Shown piece after piece: positions 1 through 10,078 of a DNA stretch of 64,000 nt. The notes below the pieces were generated by a model that made no database searches, was not told the origin of the DNA, and worked only from the letters and a program-made list of their open reading frames with translations. The position numbers and the translations under genes are program-made. Origin of the DNA: Cryptomeria japonica (lineage: Eukaryota; Streptophyta; Pinopsida; Cupressales; Cupressaceae); the NCBI RefSeq assembly GCF_030272615.1, contig NC_081415.1, forward strand, positions 512,953,034-513,017,033. Direction: 5' to 3'. Within the stretch, counting starts at the first letter, position 1; each line of letters begins with the position of its first letter.

Positions 1-768
1 CAATCAAGAAGACCAACAGAAACTGATGAAGAAATTAGCTTCTCCTGTGGAACTGCCTTCGTGAACATATCGACAGGATTCTCACTTGTGTGAATCTTCT
101 CAAGCCGTAACTGACCCTCCTCCAAAATAGTCTGGATGAAGTGGTAGCTGAGTTGAATGTGCTTTGTCCTTGAATGAAAAGTAGAGTTCTTCGCAAGATG
201 AATGGCTCTCTGGTTATCAGTATACAATGGGCTATCCTCTTGTGTCTGACCCAATTCCTCCAGAAAATATTGCAACCAAATCATTTCCTTCCTGGCTTCT
301 ATAACAGCAACATACTCAGCTTCAGTGATTGAAAGTGCAATAGCCTTTTGCAACCTAAAAATCCAACTAACTGTAGTTCCCCCTATAGTAAAAACATACC
401 CTGTAGTACTCCTTCGTGAATAAATATCACCTGCCAGATCAGAGTCAACAAATCCACTCAGAGAAGCATTAGATCCTTTGAAACATAATGTCTTCGTAGT
501 AGTTCCTTTCAAATACCGAAGAATCCATTTCACAGTATTCCAATGTTCCATACCCAGATTACTCATAAATCTGCTCACAACTCCCACTGCATGTGCAATA
601 TCTGGCCTTGTGCATACCATTGCATACATCAGACTGTCAACAACTGATGAATACGAGATGTTAGACATTTTATTAACCTCTTCCTGTGCCTTTGGGCACA
701 TTTCCTTAGTCAATTTGAAATGACTAGCTGAAGGTGTTAGCTGAAGGTGTACTAACTGCTTTTGCATC
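1..768 (-). pseudogene. Copia RNase H region, cut by window edge
   Basis: After the stop at the end of the RT block, the minus strand continues with typical Copia linker and RNase H motifs: YAMVCTRPDIAHAV, GFVDSDLAGD, ALSITEAEYVA and TKHIQLSYHFIQ. RNase H degrades the RNA strand during reverse transcription. The block continues almost to position 1; the polypurine tract and 3' LTR are outside the window. A short duplicated stretch near 725-750 disturbs the reading just after the RT stop. Confidence 0.87.
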
Positions 769-1506
769 CTACATGTTAAATCTTTTCAACACCTTCTTTA
801 TATAATCACTTTGGCACAAATTCAAGGTTCTATTTTTCCTATCACGTGTAATCCTCATACCGAGAATTTGCTTAGCTGCACCCAACTCCTTCATAGCAAA
901 TGAACTGGCTAATTTCTGTTTAAGATCATTTTTATGTTGCATGTTAGACCCAGCAACAAGCATGTCATCAACATAAAGCAACAAGATAATATAACTGCCA
1001 TTATCAAATCTCTTAAAATATACACAATGATCAGAATGACATCTATGATAACCGTGTTCAGCCATGAAACTATCAAATTTTACATACCATTGTCGGGGTG
1101 CTTGCTTTAGGCCATATAGACTTTTCTTCAACCTGCACACCAAGTTCTCCTTACCTTTGACCTCATACCCTTGTGGTTGCAACATGTAAATTTCCTCCTC
1201 CAAATCTCCATGGAGAAAAGCTGTTTTGACATCTAATTGTTCAAGATGTAAATCATCTGCAACCACAAGACTAAGTACAGTTCTAATTGAAGTCATTTTT
1301 ACAACTGGAAAAAATATTTCATCATAATCTATACCCTTTTTCTGTGCAAAACCTTTTACCACAAGTCTGGCCTTATATCTTTTCTGACCTCCTTCCTCCT
1401 CCTTTAGCTGATAAACCCATTTGTTAGGCAAGACTCTTTTTTCTACAGGTAAAGGGACTAAATCCCAAGTCTTATTTTTCATCAAAGAGTCTATCTCCTC
1501 TTTCAT
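769..1506 (-). pseudogene. Copia reverse transcriptase
   Basis: This 245-codon open block is a near-complete RVT_2 domain. It has NKTWDLVPLP and KWVYQLK near the start, YKARLVVKGFAQKKGIDYDE, LDVKTAFLHGDLEEEIYM, SLYGLKQAPRQWY and the catalytic YVDD (964-975) within LLLYVDDMLVAGS. All catalytic Asp residues are visible. The block ends with an in-frame TAG immediately after KRFNM, where the polyprotein normally runs on into the RNase H linker. It copies element RNA into cDNA. Confidence 0.93.
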
Positions 1507-1518
1507 GCTTAACTCCCA

Positions 1519-2760
1519 CTATTGTTTGGCATCTACCTGCATTGCTTCTTCATATTCTTCTAGTTCACCAGAATCCATTAATAAAATAGAATACAAAGAA
1601 GGAGAAAATATTTCAGGGGGTCTACTTGTCCTCGTAGAACGTCTAACACTTACAGGATTTTGTGGGACAATCTGTTGTTGTTGAGCATCAGGAACCTGTG
1701 GCATTTCATTTTCAGGAATCTCATCCAACACCACATATTCTTGTTTGCCCTGTTCATGCTTCTTTTCCTGCGTCTGTTCTTTATACATAACCTTCTCATT
1801 GAATATAACATCTCTACTTCTAATTATTTTCTTATTTTCAAAATCCCATAACCAATAGCCATATTCATCTATCCCATATCCAATGAAGGTACATTTTTGA
1901 GATTTAACATCAAGCTTGGTTCTGTTTACTTTATCAACATGGACAAAAGCTTCGCAACCAAAAGTTTTTAGAAAAGAATAATTTACCTTTTTACCAGTCC
2001 ATGCCTCCTCTGGAATACCACTATCCAAAGGAGTTGAAGGTCCTCTATTTATCAAATAGATAGTAGTATGTACAACATCTGCTAAAAAATGTAAGGGCAA
2101 TCCAACATGCAATCTCATGCTCCTCGCGCGTTCCATGATAGTCCTATTCATTCTCTCTGACACACCATTTTCTTGTGGAGTTCCTGGAACTGTCTTCTGC
2201 TTTCAAATCCCATTTAAGGAGCAATAATCTTCAAATGCTTTGCTGCAATACTCACCTCCATTATCCGATCTGAGACACTTCAACTTTTTTCCTGTCTCAT
2301 TCTCAACCAAAACTTTCCATTTCTTAAAAGTTTCAAAAATATTTGATTTTTGTTTTAGGAAACATACCCATGTTTTTCTGGTTGAGTCATCAATAAAAAT
2401 AACATAATAACAAGAGCCACTAAGAGATGATACCTGAGCTGGTCCCCATACATCTGAATGTACAAACTCTAACTTCTCACTCTTCTTCTCTTTCCCAACC
2501 TGGAGAAATCTAACTCTTTTCTGTTTAGCATAAACACAGTTTTCAGAGAACTCTAAATCAATCTTCTTTAGTCCTGGCAATAGATTTTTGGAGTGAAGGG
2601 TTTTCATCCCTTTCTCACTCATGTGCCCAAGCCTTTGGTGCCACATTATCGAATCTGTTCTTGCAACATTTATTGTTGTTGTCCTTGCAGTAACTTTATT
2701 TGTAGCAGCTAGGGTAGAGTAAGTGTTACCTGTACACAGATATAATGTGCCTACCTTCAC
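1519..2760 (-). pseudogene. Copia GAG-pre-integrase and integrase
   Basis: The first block (2760-2203) has the zinc-binding segment WHQRLGHMSEKGM followed by SENCVYAKQ. The first Cys of the usual C-x2-C pair is Ser here, a likely loss. The catalytic core follows: VHSDVWGP supplies the first Asp, FIDDSTRKTWV and RSDNGGEY continue the core. An in-frame TGA near 2203 interrupts just before GTPQENGVSERMNRT, which carries the catalytic Glu. The second block (2163-1519) continues through FGCEAFVHV and FIGYG, typical of the Copia integrase C-terminal region. Integrase inserts the cDNA into host DNA. Confidence 0.9.
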
Positions 2761-2867
2761 ACCTTAGCTATTATTAATGATCCTTTAGCGACCTTCCACA
2801 TACTGTCTGAGAGGGTAACTATGCAACCTTCACTACCTATTTGCCCTGCAGAAATTAAATTTCTTCT

Positions 2868-3182
2868 TCAATTAGGAACATGTCTTACCTCCTGCAGAAA
2901 CCAGTCATTTCCATTCTGCAACTTGATCTCTATCTTTCCTTTTCCAACAATTTGACAGGGCTCATCATCACCTAAATATACCTGTCCAAAATCACCTTGA
3001 ACATAATCTAGAAAATATTTTCTATGGGGTGTAGCATGAAATGAAGCCCTAGAATCTATTACCCAGGAATCATTAACATTATCCAAACATAAGATTAAAG
3101 CATCTTGTAAAGTATTACTTGCAATATTAGCTTCCTTACTGTCATTTTCATTTTTGTCTCCTTCTTTGTTTTTCCGAGACAA
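2868..3182 (-). pseudogene. Copia aspartic protease region
   Basis: This continues from the zinc knuckle and contains WVIDSRASFHATPHRKYF, matching the Copia aspartic-protease signature in which D-S-G-A is usual. Here the catalytic Gly is Arg (D-S-R-A), which should abolish activity. The downstream GKGKIEIKLQNG and LQEVRHVPN segments are also typical of the family. The protease would cut the Gag-Pol polyprotein. Frame breaks between 2760 and 2868 separate it from integrase. Confidence 0.85.
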
Positions 3183-3803
3183 ACAGTCTTTTTTTAGATG
3201 ACCAGGCTTTCTGCAGTACTAGCAATCTTTCTTTCCTCTAGATTGAGAGCATCCTTTCTTTGACTTCCCTAGTGACTTCTCATTCCCAGGGCCTTTTCCT
3301 CTTTCCTTTGATCTTCCTCTGTTCTCCACATTCAAAACACTACCCGATGATGTTGGAGTCTCACCTGTGCTTTTCCTTCGCATTTCCTCGCTTAGGATAA
3401 CACCAACAATATCATCAAATACCAAAGTATTTTTACCAGAGACAGAGTTACTTATAGCCATAACCAAGCTATTCCAGCTTTCTGGCAAAGAACATAAAAT
3501 CAAGAGAGCCCTAACCTCTTCTGCAAAAGTAATTTTTCCCGAAAACAATTGACTGGTAATCATATTAAATTCATTTAAGTGCTCCGCTATAGATCCTCCC
3601 TCACTCATTTTCAAATTAAACAAATGCTTCATAAGAAATACCTTATTCGAAGCTGAGGGTTTCTCATACAACTTAGCCAATGTCGCCATCAAATCTACAG
3701 TCAATTTTGCTTCTATTATATTGAATGCTATAGATGGTGCAAGCCACAATCGAATGGATCCCAGTGCCTTTCTATCTAAAATGTCCCACTCTTCATTTGA
3801 CAT
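3183..3803 (-). pseudogene. Copia gag (capsid/nucleocapsid) region
   Basis: This is the structural Gag region, which packages element RNA in cytoplasmic virus-like particles. The 3803-3219 frame encodes a UBN2-type Gag core, with motifs such as [25 protein letters not shown] and a block resembling the usual [14 protein letters not shown] segment. A basic, Ser/Gly-rich tail ([13 protein letters not shown]) follows. A CCHC zinc knuckle comes next, but its first half carries an in-frame TAG where Trp is usual (C-stop-Y-C, then RKPGHLKKDC), separating Gag from protease. The start at 3803 is the first Met before the conserved core; the natural Gag start may lie further upstream in a decayed stretch. 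Confidence 0.88.
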
Positions 3804-3984
3804 TGTGGTCGCTTTCTTTGCTTTTCATTCCAATGGCCACCACAAATCCTTTTGATACAGGTAATCCTCCATCTACATTTTTCATAACTGATAATTCTGG
3901 CCGTTAAACTTTTCGACCTTGAATTTGGAATCCTCCATTGCTCCCACTCAAATTTGAAAGTCTTGCCAATTTACAGAAAACCTC

Positions 3985-3996
3985 GCTCTGATACCA
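3985..3996 (-). promoter_or_regulatory. Primer-binding site (initiator tRNA-Met)
   Basis: The minus strand reads TGGTATCAGAGC, the standard plant LTR-retrotransposon site complementary to the 3' end of initiator tRNA-Met. It lies two bases inside the LTR and primes minus-strand cDNA synthesis. Confidence 0.93.
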
Positions 3997-3998
3997 AT

Positions 3999-4462
3999 TG
4001 TTAGGGTTTCAAGCAGATCCGAAGCAAAAATGAACTAACAATTATATGTAGATTTAAATACAAAAGATAAAGAAATAAAATAGGACATAGATAACACAGA
4101 GATTTAACGTGGTTCACCCAGAATGGGTTACGTCCACCATACACAGCCGTCCAATCTTTCTTATTATCCAGCAAAAATAGTACATCAACCTTATAATGTC
4201 TTAAGCATCCCAGCCGCTTATAACATGCGTTTTTAGGGCAACAAACAAAGTCGACCTTTTTAGGGTTTTATTACAATGTCGGTTTTCATCAACAAAAAAC
4301 GGCAAAAAAAAATTTCTCGAGGGCTCTCGCCCCTGAACCCTCAACTTTTCTTAGGGGCTGTTGCCCCCGAACCTCTGCCCAGGGCCTGGCCTGGCCCCAG
4401 ACCTCGACGAGGATACATGCTGAGTGTATAGTACTTTGCTGATCAGTTGCCACATTTCAACA
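3999..4462 (-). repeat. 5' LTR of the Copia element
   Basis: On the minus strand this segment begins TGTTGAAATG and ends CCCTAACA, the canonical TG...CA. The tRNA-Met primer site follows two bases beyond the end. The outer edge is fixed independently: from 4463 the sequence matches codon 205 onward of the intact DUF247 gene at 48341. Length is 464 bp, normal for Copia. The predicted 5-bp target duplication is ATACT (4463-4467); its partner would lie left of the window. Confidence 0.88.
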
Positions 4463-5640
4463 ATACTTTTATTTGGAAACCAAATACCTTTGCAGGTTTT
4501 GAAGGATCTCCTTAAGTTCCAGACAGGTTCTACAGAAGCCACAAAACAAAAAGTAGAACACTTAATGAGCATGCTGCTTTGGTGTGCAACCCAACATGAA
4601 GTTTTTATGTGGAAAGCTAGAGTTTCTTACAATATGTATTGTAAGAATCATGTCTTCGAAGTAGTCTACCACTCCATGCTGGGCAGGGATGTCGAGGAAC
4701 TCCTAGATTCGCTGCCTTCGTCTCGCAACTGCATACAAATTTGCTTGAAGAAATGCTTTGGTTCAATGAAAGCACTTTGTAGACGTTGGTATAATCTTTG
4801 TTTGTTCAATTCCTCCTCAAATAAGAGCCCTGGAAACACGGTCGATATGGTGTATCTGAAGCTCCCAACAGCAATGGAACTTGTGCGCAGAGGAGTGAAG
4901 ATCCAGTTAGTTCTCTTTGAAGATATTAAAAGGGCAGTCTTGCAAGATCCAACAAGATAGATGGATTATTGTTCAGCCGTTCGATGGATAAGATTTGATG
5001 AGAAAACATCAACGTTGTACTTACCACAATTCATGGTCACGTCACAGTTACATATATTGATGGGAAGCTTTGGTGCCATGGAAGTTGGCGTTGGAGGGTA
5101 TGGTATGAAACCAATCACTCAGTTTGTGTTGCTTATGGAAGAGCTGATAGACCACGAAGAGGATATTGCAGTGTTAAGAAACGTAGAGGTGCTTCACAAT
5201 TTCCTTGGCAGCAACAAACAAGTGGTGGACCTTTTCATTCTGGCTAAAGGAATTACCCATGTCCAGGGTTGCAAAGCAATTGATGGCATCAGAATAGGAT
5301 TGCATAAGTACACTAGGAGAAAGTACAAGGAAACTCTGGAGTGAGTTCATAAGTGCTTATTTGTCTAAGCCACGGTTGCTTGCTGGGTCAATGGCCGCCG
5401 TGCTGCTAATTTTGATGACAGTAGTGCAAGATTTTTGTCTTTTTTTCACTTGTGACCGCTATTCCTCTTGAAGCCCACCTTTACTCCTCTTTTCTGTTTG
5501 AGTCCATTTTTCAATTGTCATCAGTGTTTACTTTGTGGCCAGGGTTTTCTTTAAAATTAGTTTTATGTACTGTTAAGTTTCGGATAGCTCTATTGCTGTT
5601 CATATTGTATAACTATTTTTACATTTTGTTTCAATAAATA
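4463..5640 (+). pseudogene. DUF247 gene, 3' half, split by the Copia element
   Basis: From 4463 the plus strand matches the intact DUF247 gene at 48341-49969, starting at its codon 205 (NQIPLQVLKDLLKF against NQIPLWILKDLLKF) and running to the C-terminal membrane segment. Breaks are an in-frame TAG at 4958-4960 after DIKRAVLQDP, and a one-base insertion near 5335-5345 after HKYTRRKYK, beyond which the frame continues as SEFISAYLSKPRLLAGSM. The non-coding tail from about 5465 to 5640 also resembles the tails of the other DUF247 copies in this window. The first half of the gene should lie left of the window beyond the Copia element. It is a relic and not expected to give a functional protein. 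Confidence 0.92.
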
Positions 5641-6290
5641 AATAAATAAAAAAAACTAGCACTTGTATCGAACAAGGTGTAATAGTTACGTTGATAGGAA
5701 GATATTTTTTGAGAAATATATTAGAAGATAGGGAAATACATTCGTTGTTGGTCGCAGAGATCTATTATATACAATTGACACAATTTAAAAAAATTATACA
5801 AAATTTTGTGTGGGTTTATTTTTGTCACCATTAAAATAATTATATAGCTATAAATAGTTTTAAATAAAAATTGCACAATCATATTAGAAAGTAAGTTAAA
5901 ATATAAGCAATCATATTAAAAAAATTAAAATAAGACATTCTTCAACATGTTTAAAAAATGTTTTTTTTGTTGTGTATAAACATTTTTTTGGGAGCAACTA
6001 GAGAAACTAACCTACAATATTTGTTGCGGGTGATATTCACTCTACTCTAAATTTTTCATGCCCCTACATGTGGCTCTTTCCTCTTTATGGCGAGCATAGT
6101 AATCTCTACTTCTTTTTTAGATTTGGATTCTATCAAGTTCTATCATTTGAGAATCATCTTTCTTTTTCTCTCTGCAAGATGCCATGATCTGCATTCAAGA
6201 AGTGTTGGGTAAAAATACTAATAATCACAAGAGGGAGGCAATGTAATATATGTCCAAAATATCAATATAATATGACTAAGTCATGCAATG
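5641..6290. other. AT-rich spacer, no gene seen
   Basis: This stretch is A/T-rich with short A and T runs, and no open frame shows recognisable protein features. It separates the DUF247 relic from the repeat starting near 6291. Confidence 0.6.
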
Positions 6291-8110
6291 TTGGAAGAAG
6301 TTTTTGATTAAGGGTACATAGGTTTTGAGGGGACCAGAAACCCCGTAAATAGGTTTTGAGGGGACCCGAGGTTTTGAAGGGACTTGAAACCCTCAGATTT
6401 TACTAGGATCTGGAACCCACATAACAATGTTGCTAAAAGAAAAGAACATCAACAAACCAACGGCCAAGCCACAAACTGGACACAAAGTGTCCCTAACACA
6501 TAAATAAGGGTTTTACAAGACTCCCTTAACCTACAAAATAATGGGGTTTTGAAAGACTCCCCTAACCTTCATCAAGGGTTTTAAAATGGGTCCCAAAAAT
6601 AGAAAACAAGGGTTTTCCCAAGCTCCAATAACCTGTAAGAAAGTCATCAGCTTACTAGCAGTACAACTAACCCTTAACCAAAAACAATCACTGGCTAGAC
6701 TGGGCCCTTTAAAATTGCTAGCATCTAGCATGCTAGTGGAACAAACAACACTCCCACAACCAAAACACAAGAGAAGAACCTAAAATCACACATGGGGTTT
6801 TTAAAAGGCTCCCCTAACCTTCATGACATACACAAGGAGGGTTTTTGAAGGCTCCATCAAACCCCCAAAAAAACTAGAAAGCATGGTTAAAAAAACCCAG
6901 GCCTAACCATGAAGATCCACAAGAAAGTAATGGCAAGTGGCCTCAACAAACAACTCGAGCAACATCCTCACCCAACACACCTTCTCCCACTATCTCCCCA
7001 CCTCAATAGGGAAGAGGTCCACCTCAATAGGAATAGAAAGAAGGCAAAATATTAGCCTCAGAGACTCTCTTGTAGCAAGCAAAAACCTAACCACTCCCAA
7101 CCACCCAATCTCCGCCTCCATAGGAGAAAAGGCCATTTCAGATAGGTTGGAAAGAGAGCAGCCCAAAAGCCCACACATTACAGTCGTGGACCAACAAAGA
7201 AAAAGCTCCTCCACCTCTGAAGGAGGACTTTTGAGAATAGGGAAAAATTCGTTCAACCAAGTCTCTAGAGAATCTTTGAGAGGAAGCACAGGAATAAAAT
7301 CCCTCAGAAACACAAATACTCCCTCACGAGAAACAACAGAGAGCCTGAACAAACCATTCACACCTAAATATAACCTCTCTATATTCAATAGAGAGAAAAA
7401 TCTTACCAAGGCAGGAGCAAGAGAACAAGGGGAATGAGCACAGGACACCCTAACCCAAGATAAAACATGAGAAGACTAGAGAGTCTCCTCACCCCTGAAA
7501 TAATGAAACCCCTCCAAAGCCGCCATACTCTGCCATGACCACACAGAGCCCTGCTTCTTGAGACCCACAGAAACAACAAGTGACAGGGGATCCCCCCACA
7601 TGGGCCTAAGAAAGAAAAAGCCACACAGAATAGTCTGCAACCCTTCGCGAGGCATCAAGGACAAACCTGCACCACCAAAAGGATAGGACCAACCAAAGAG
7701 GGGAGGCAAAAATACTCTACTCATCTCTAAGAGGAACCCATAACCTAGAACGACACAGGCCACCAAAGCCAAAACACCACCATGCGAGATCATGGACTCC
7801 CAACAAAGTTCATCACCAGTGAGCAAAGAACTACAAACAACTAGAAGCACAACGACCTCTCCGCTCAAATACACGAATAGGGGCGAGGATATCACATCGT
7901 CCCCCTCTCCACATTCAATCCACACACTCTGCAAACCACACAAGACTACACAGAAACCAGATCAACCAAGATGAGCCACAAAAAAGAGTTCCCCCCCTTC
8001 ACCATCTGCCTTGTTGTCCTCTTCTCCATCGCTTGAATAATCAGGCGCAGAAACCCTAGCTCGCCCCACTCCTCCTTTCCCGCTCATGGAGTTCTGCTAT
8101 ACGGAGATTA
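6291..8110 (-). repeat. Retroelement-like repeat, minus orientation, no clear ORF
   Basis: Read on the minus strand this block is strongly T/G-biased and ends with tandem GGTTTC/CCCTTCAAAACC-type motifs followed by TTAATCAAAA. The same terminal style occurs at about 55940, and more weakly near 26040, both also in minus orientation, so this is probably one dispersed family with a common 3' end, perhaps LINE-derived. Overlapping open frames exist on both strands (for example 6937-7437 plus and 7476-7943 minus), but their composition is that of a biased non-coding sequence and I recognise no domain. The family assignment is inference. Confidence 0.5.
6317..6410 (-). repeat. Short tandem motifs at the repeat's 3' end
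   Basis: The phrase AGGTTTTGAGGGGAC occurs at about 6319 and 6350 on the plus strand, followed by a third degenerate copy, AGGTTTTGAAGGGAC. Spacing is 20-31 bp. It looks like expansion of the element's terminal motif. Confidence 0.65.
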
Positions 8111-9420
8111 TTTCACTTCATACATTCAATGTTGGAAGAAGTTGTTCCTACATATGTATACATTTATACAAACATATGCATGTCATTACAATTGTTGTAA
8201 TCTAAATGGCCTTGCTAAAACTATAATATAAGCATACAATGGAAAATTATAGAAAGTAAAATTTTGCATTTTATAATATAAGTAAACATGAGATGTATGT
8301 GGAAATCTAACCTTATAAATTTACATATACATACTTCAACACTAACATTTACATACTATTTCCCATTTGGAGAACATGTTGAATAGAGTACAAGAGAAAC
8401 AAAAAATATTGTAACAAGTAAATTTCCATTTTATGACATACATGCATGTGGGATGCCTTTGGAGATTTAAACCAAGAAATTTACATGTGCATCGCGAAAC
8501 AAAAGTTTACATTCTAATGTTCCGAAGAGAATTTGTCTTGTCCTATATGTGTGTATCCCTTGTTGTCATATTGGGAGACATGCCCAATTTTTTATAGAAA
8601 ACATAGTGCTTGTTGGACACCTTGTTTTTTGTGTTTAATATAAAGATTTTGATTTAAATCATGTTTCAACTTGTTATATTCATATTTATTTTTAATGTAA
8701 TAAAATCACAATTTAAAGAATAACATGATTCATTAGGGAAAAAAATAGTTTTCCCTACATTTTTAAATTGTAATGATAATTTTATTAATATTAATCATTA
8801 ATATATTAAAAGTCTCATCTTCATTAATTATATCATGCAATGTTCACAATAATATTTAATTCTAAACCTTGCGTAGATTAAAAAGTAATTTTGAAGATTC
8901 ACAATAATACTTAATTCTAAAACTTGCATAGATTAAAAAATAATTCTCATCCTTTTTAATTATTTTTATTAAATTAATGAACTCATTCTAATACTCTTTA
9001 AATCTTGGCATATAATTTGTCAAACAAAAATGCTAATTAACCAACATAATAAAATATATATCCTTCTTATACTCCTAGGTTAAAGTGGAAGACCATCAAA
9101 GAGAGTTTATTAAAAAAAAACCCAAAAGTACAAATAATGGCCATTACTTAATTAAAATCCTAAGTTCATAATAAGTCGTGGGATTTTCTTACTTTTTCTT
9201 TCTTTAAATTAGGAGGAGGGCACCACCTTTTAAATTAATGGAAAAGAAAAAAAAACTTAAAAAATTCAATATTGAGGGACAAGAGATGGCATTATAAGAG
9301 ATTTAAACAAAAATACATATTTTCTTTATGAGAAATAGAGTTGAACTAACTTAGAAAACAAACTACCTCTACATATGCACTTGGTTCAAAACCAGAGAGT
9401 TTTTTAGTGGCAAATCTTTG
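8111..9420. other. AT-rich intergenic DNA with two local duplications
   Basis: No gene is seen. A 55-bp tandem duplication covers about 8843-8952 (TTCACAATAATATTTAATTC and its neighbour beginning at 8898). A weaker duplication of roughly 160-bp period covers about 8254-8520 (AAGTAAAATTTTGCATTTTA against AAGTAAATTTCCATTTTATG). Confidence 0.6.
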
Positions 9421-10078
9421 TCAATTGGTGAATTCTGCGTATTTTTGCATTTTTTTTTAGGAAAGGGCGAATAGTCCGGGGCAATATCATGGTCAAATTG
9501 CTTAGAATTTAGGGGTTAATGATATATTGTATTCTAGCTTCGCCATTGACCATGCATCGTTTGACATGCATGCTCGTAATATTTGCCTAGAATCACTCGG
9601 ACATGGGTATTAGATCACCTTCATTATTCACCAGCAATAGTAAAATGACCACGTACTCAGGACCTAATTCGCCAATGGTAAATTAAATTTTCATTGCATG
9701 CATCGGCCAAATTCACCAATATCAATTAAAATACTACAAGCATTCGAGGACCCATTTTGCCCCACTTAAATTAAATGTTCATTGCCTACCCACGCAAATC
9801 GCCAAAAATGCAATCATGGATTGATATAAATGCATTCTTTCTTACAATTTGTTTGTGTCTGATTAGTAAATTTGGGAGCTCTCGATTCACATTCCGCAAT
9901 TTGAGTTGGAACGTCGAATTTCATTGTAGGGCGGAGGGCCAAAGTTACATTCCTACAACACAGGCCCAAGCATTCCCGATTTAGAGAATTGAGAAGGCAT
10001 AAAGGTGAGTAATCATTTCTTCATACTTGATAGTATTAGTTTTAACTTTTAATTCATAGTGAGAGGTCAAGAATCAAG
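9421..10078 (+). other. Upstream region of the hAT relic, possibly LTR-derived
   Basis: There is no gene. The stretch repeats the words TTCGCCA, TTCGCCAATGG and AAATCGCC, and has a TATA-like GATATAAATGC near 9820. The same CGCCAAT word style reappears at 20.37-20.67 kb, so this may be part of a larger element bracketing 9.4-20.7 kb, or the 5' terminal region of the hAT element. I could not find terminal inverted repeats for the hAT here. Confidence 0.4.

Larger units (their letters stand above)
1..4462 (-). mobile_element. Ty1/Copia LTR retrotransposon, 3' part beyond window
   Basis: The minus strand carries, in Copia order, a 5' LTR, a primer-binding site complementary to initiator tRNA-Met, gag with a zinc knuckle, protease, integrase, reverse transcriptase and RNase H. 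Integrase precedes reverse transcriptase, which is diagnostic of Ty1/Copia. The 3' LTR lies left of position 1. Single in-frame stops interrupt the polyprotein in the zinc knuckle, near 2203 and just after the RT block, so the copy is not autonomous as it stands. Its LTR edge falls exactly where similarity to the intact DUF247 gene resumes, so the element inserted into a DUF247 coding sequence. Every domain is legible with few breaks, which suggests moderate age. Confidence 0.95.

Noticed and set aside
478-723. Plus-strand open frame
   Set aside because: Antisense to the Copia RNase H region; no independent coding features.
1421-1851. Plus-strand open frames
   Set aside because: Antisense to Copia RT and integrase sequence.
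6937-7943. Long overlapping frames on both strands
   Set aside because: Both strands open over the same biased sequence, with no recognisable domain; more likely composition than genes.
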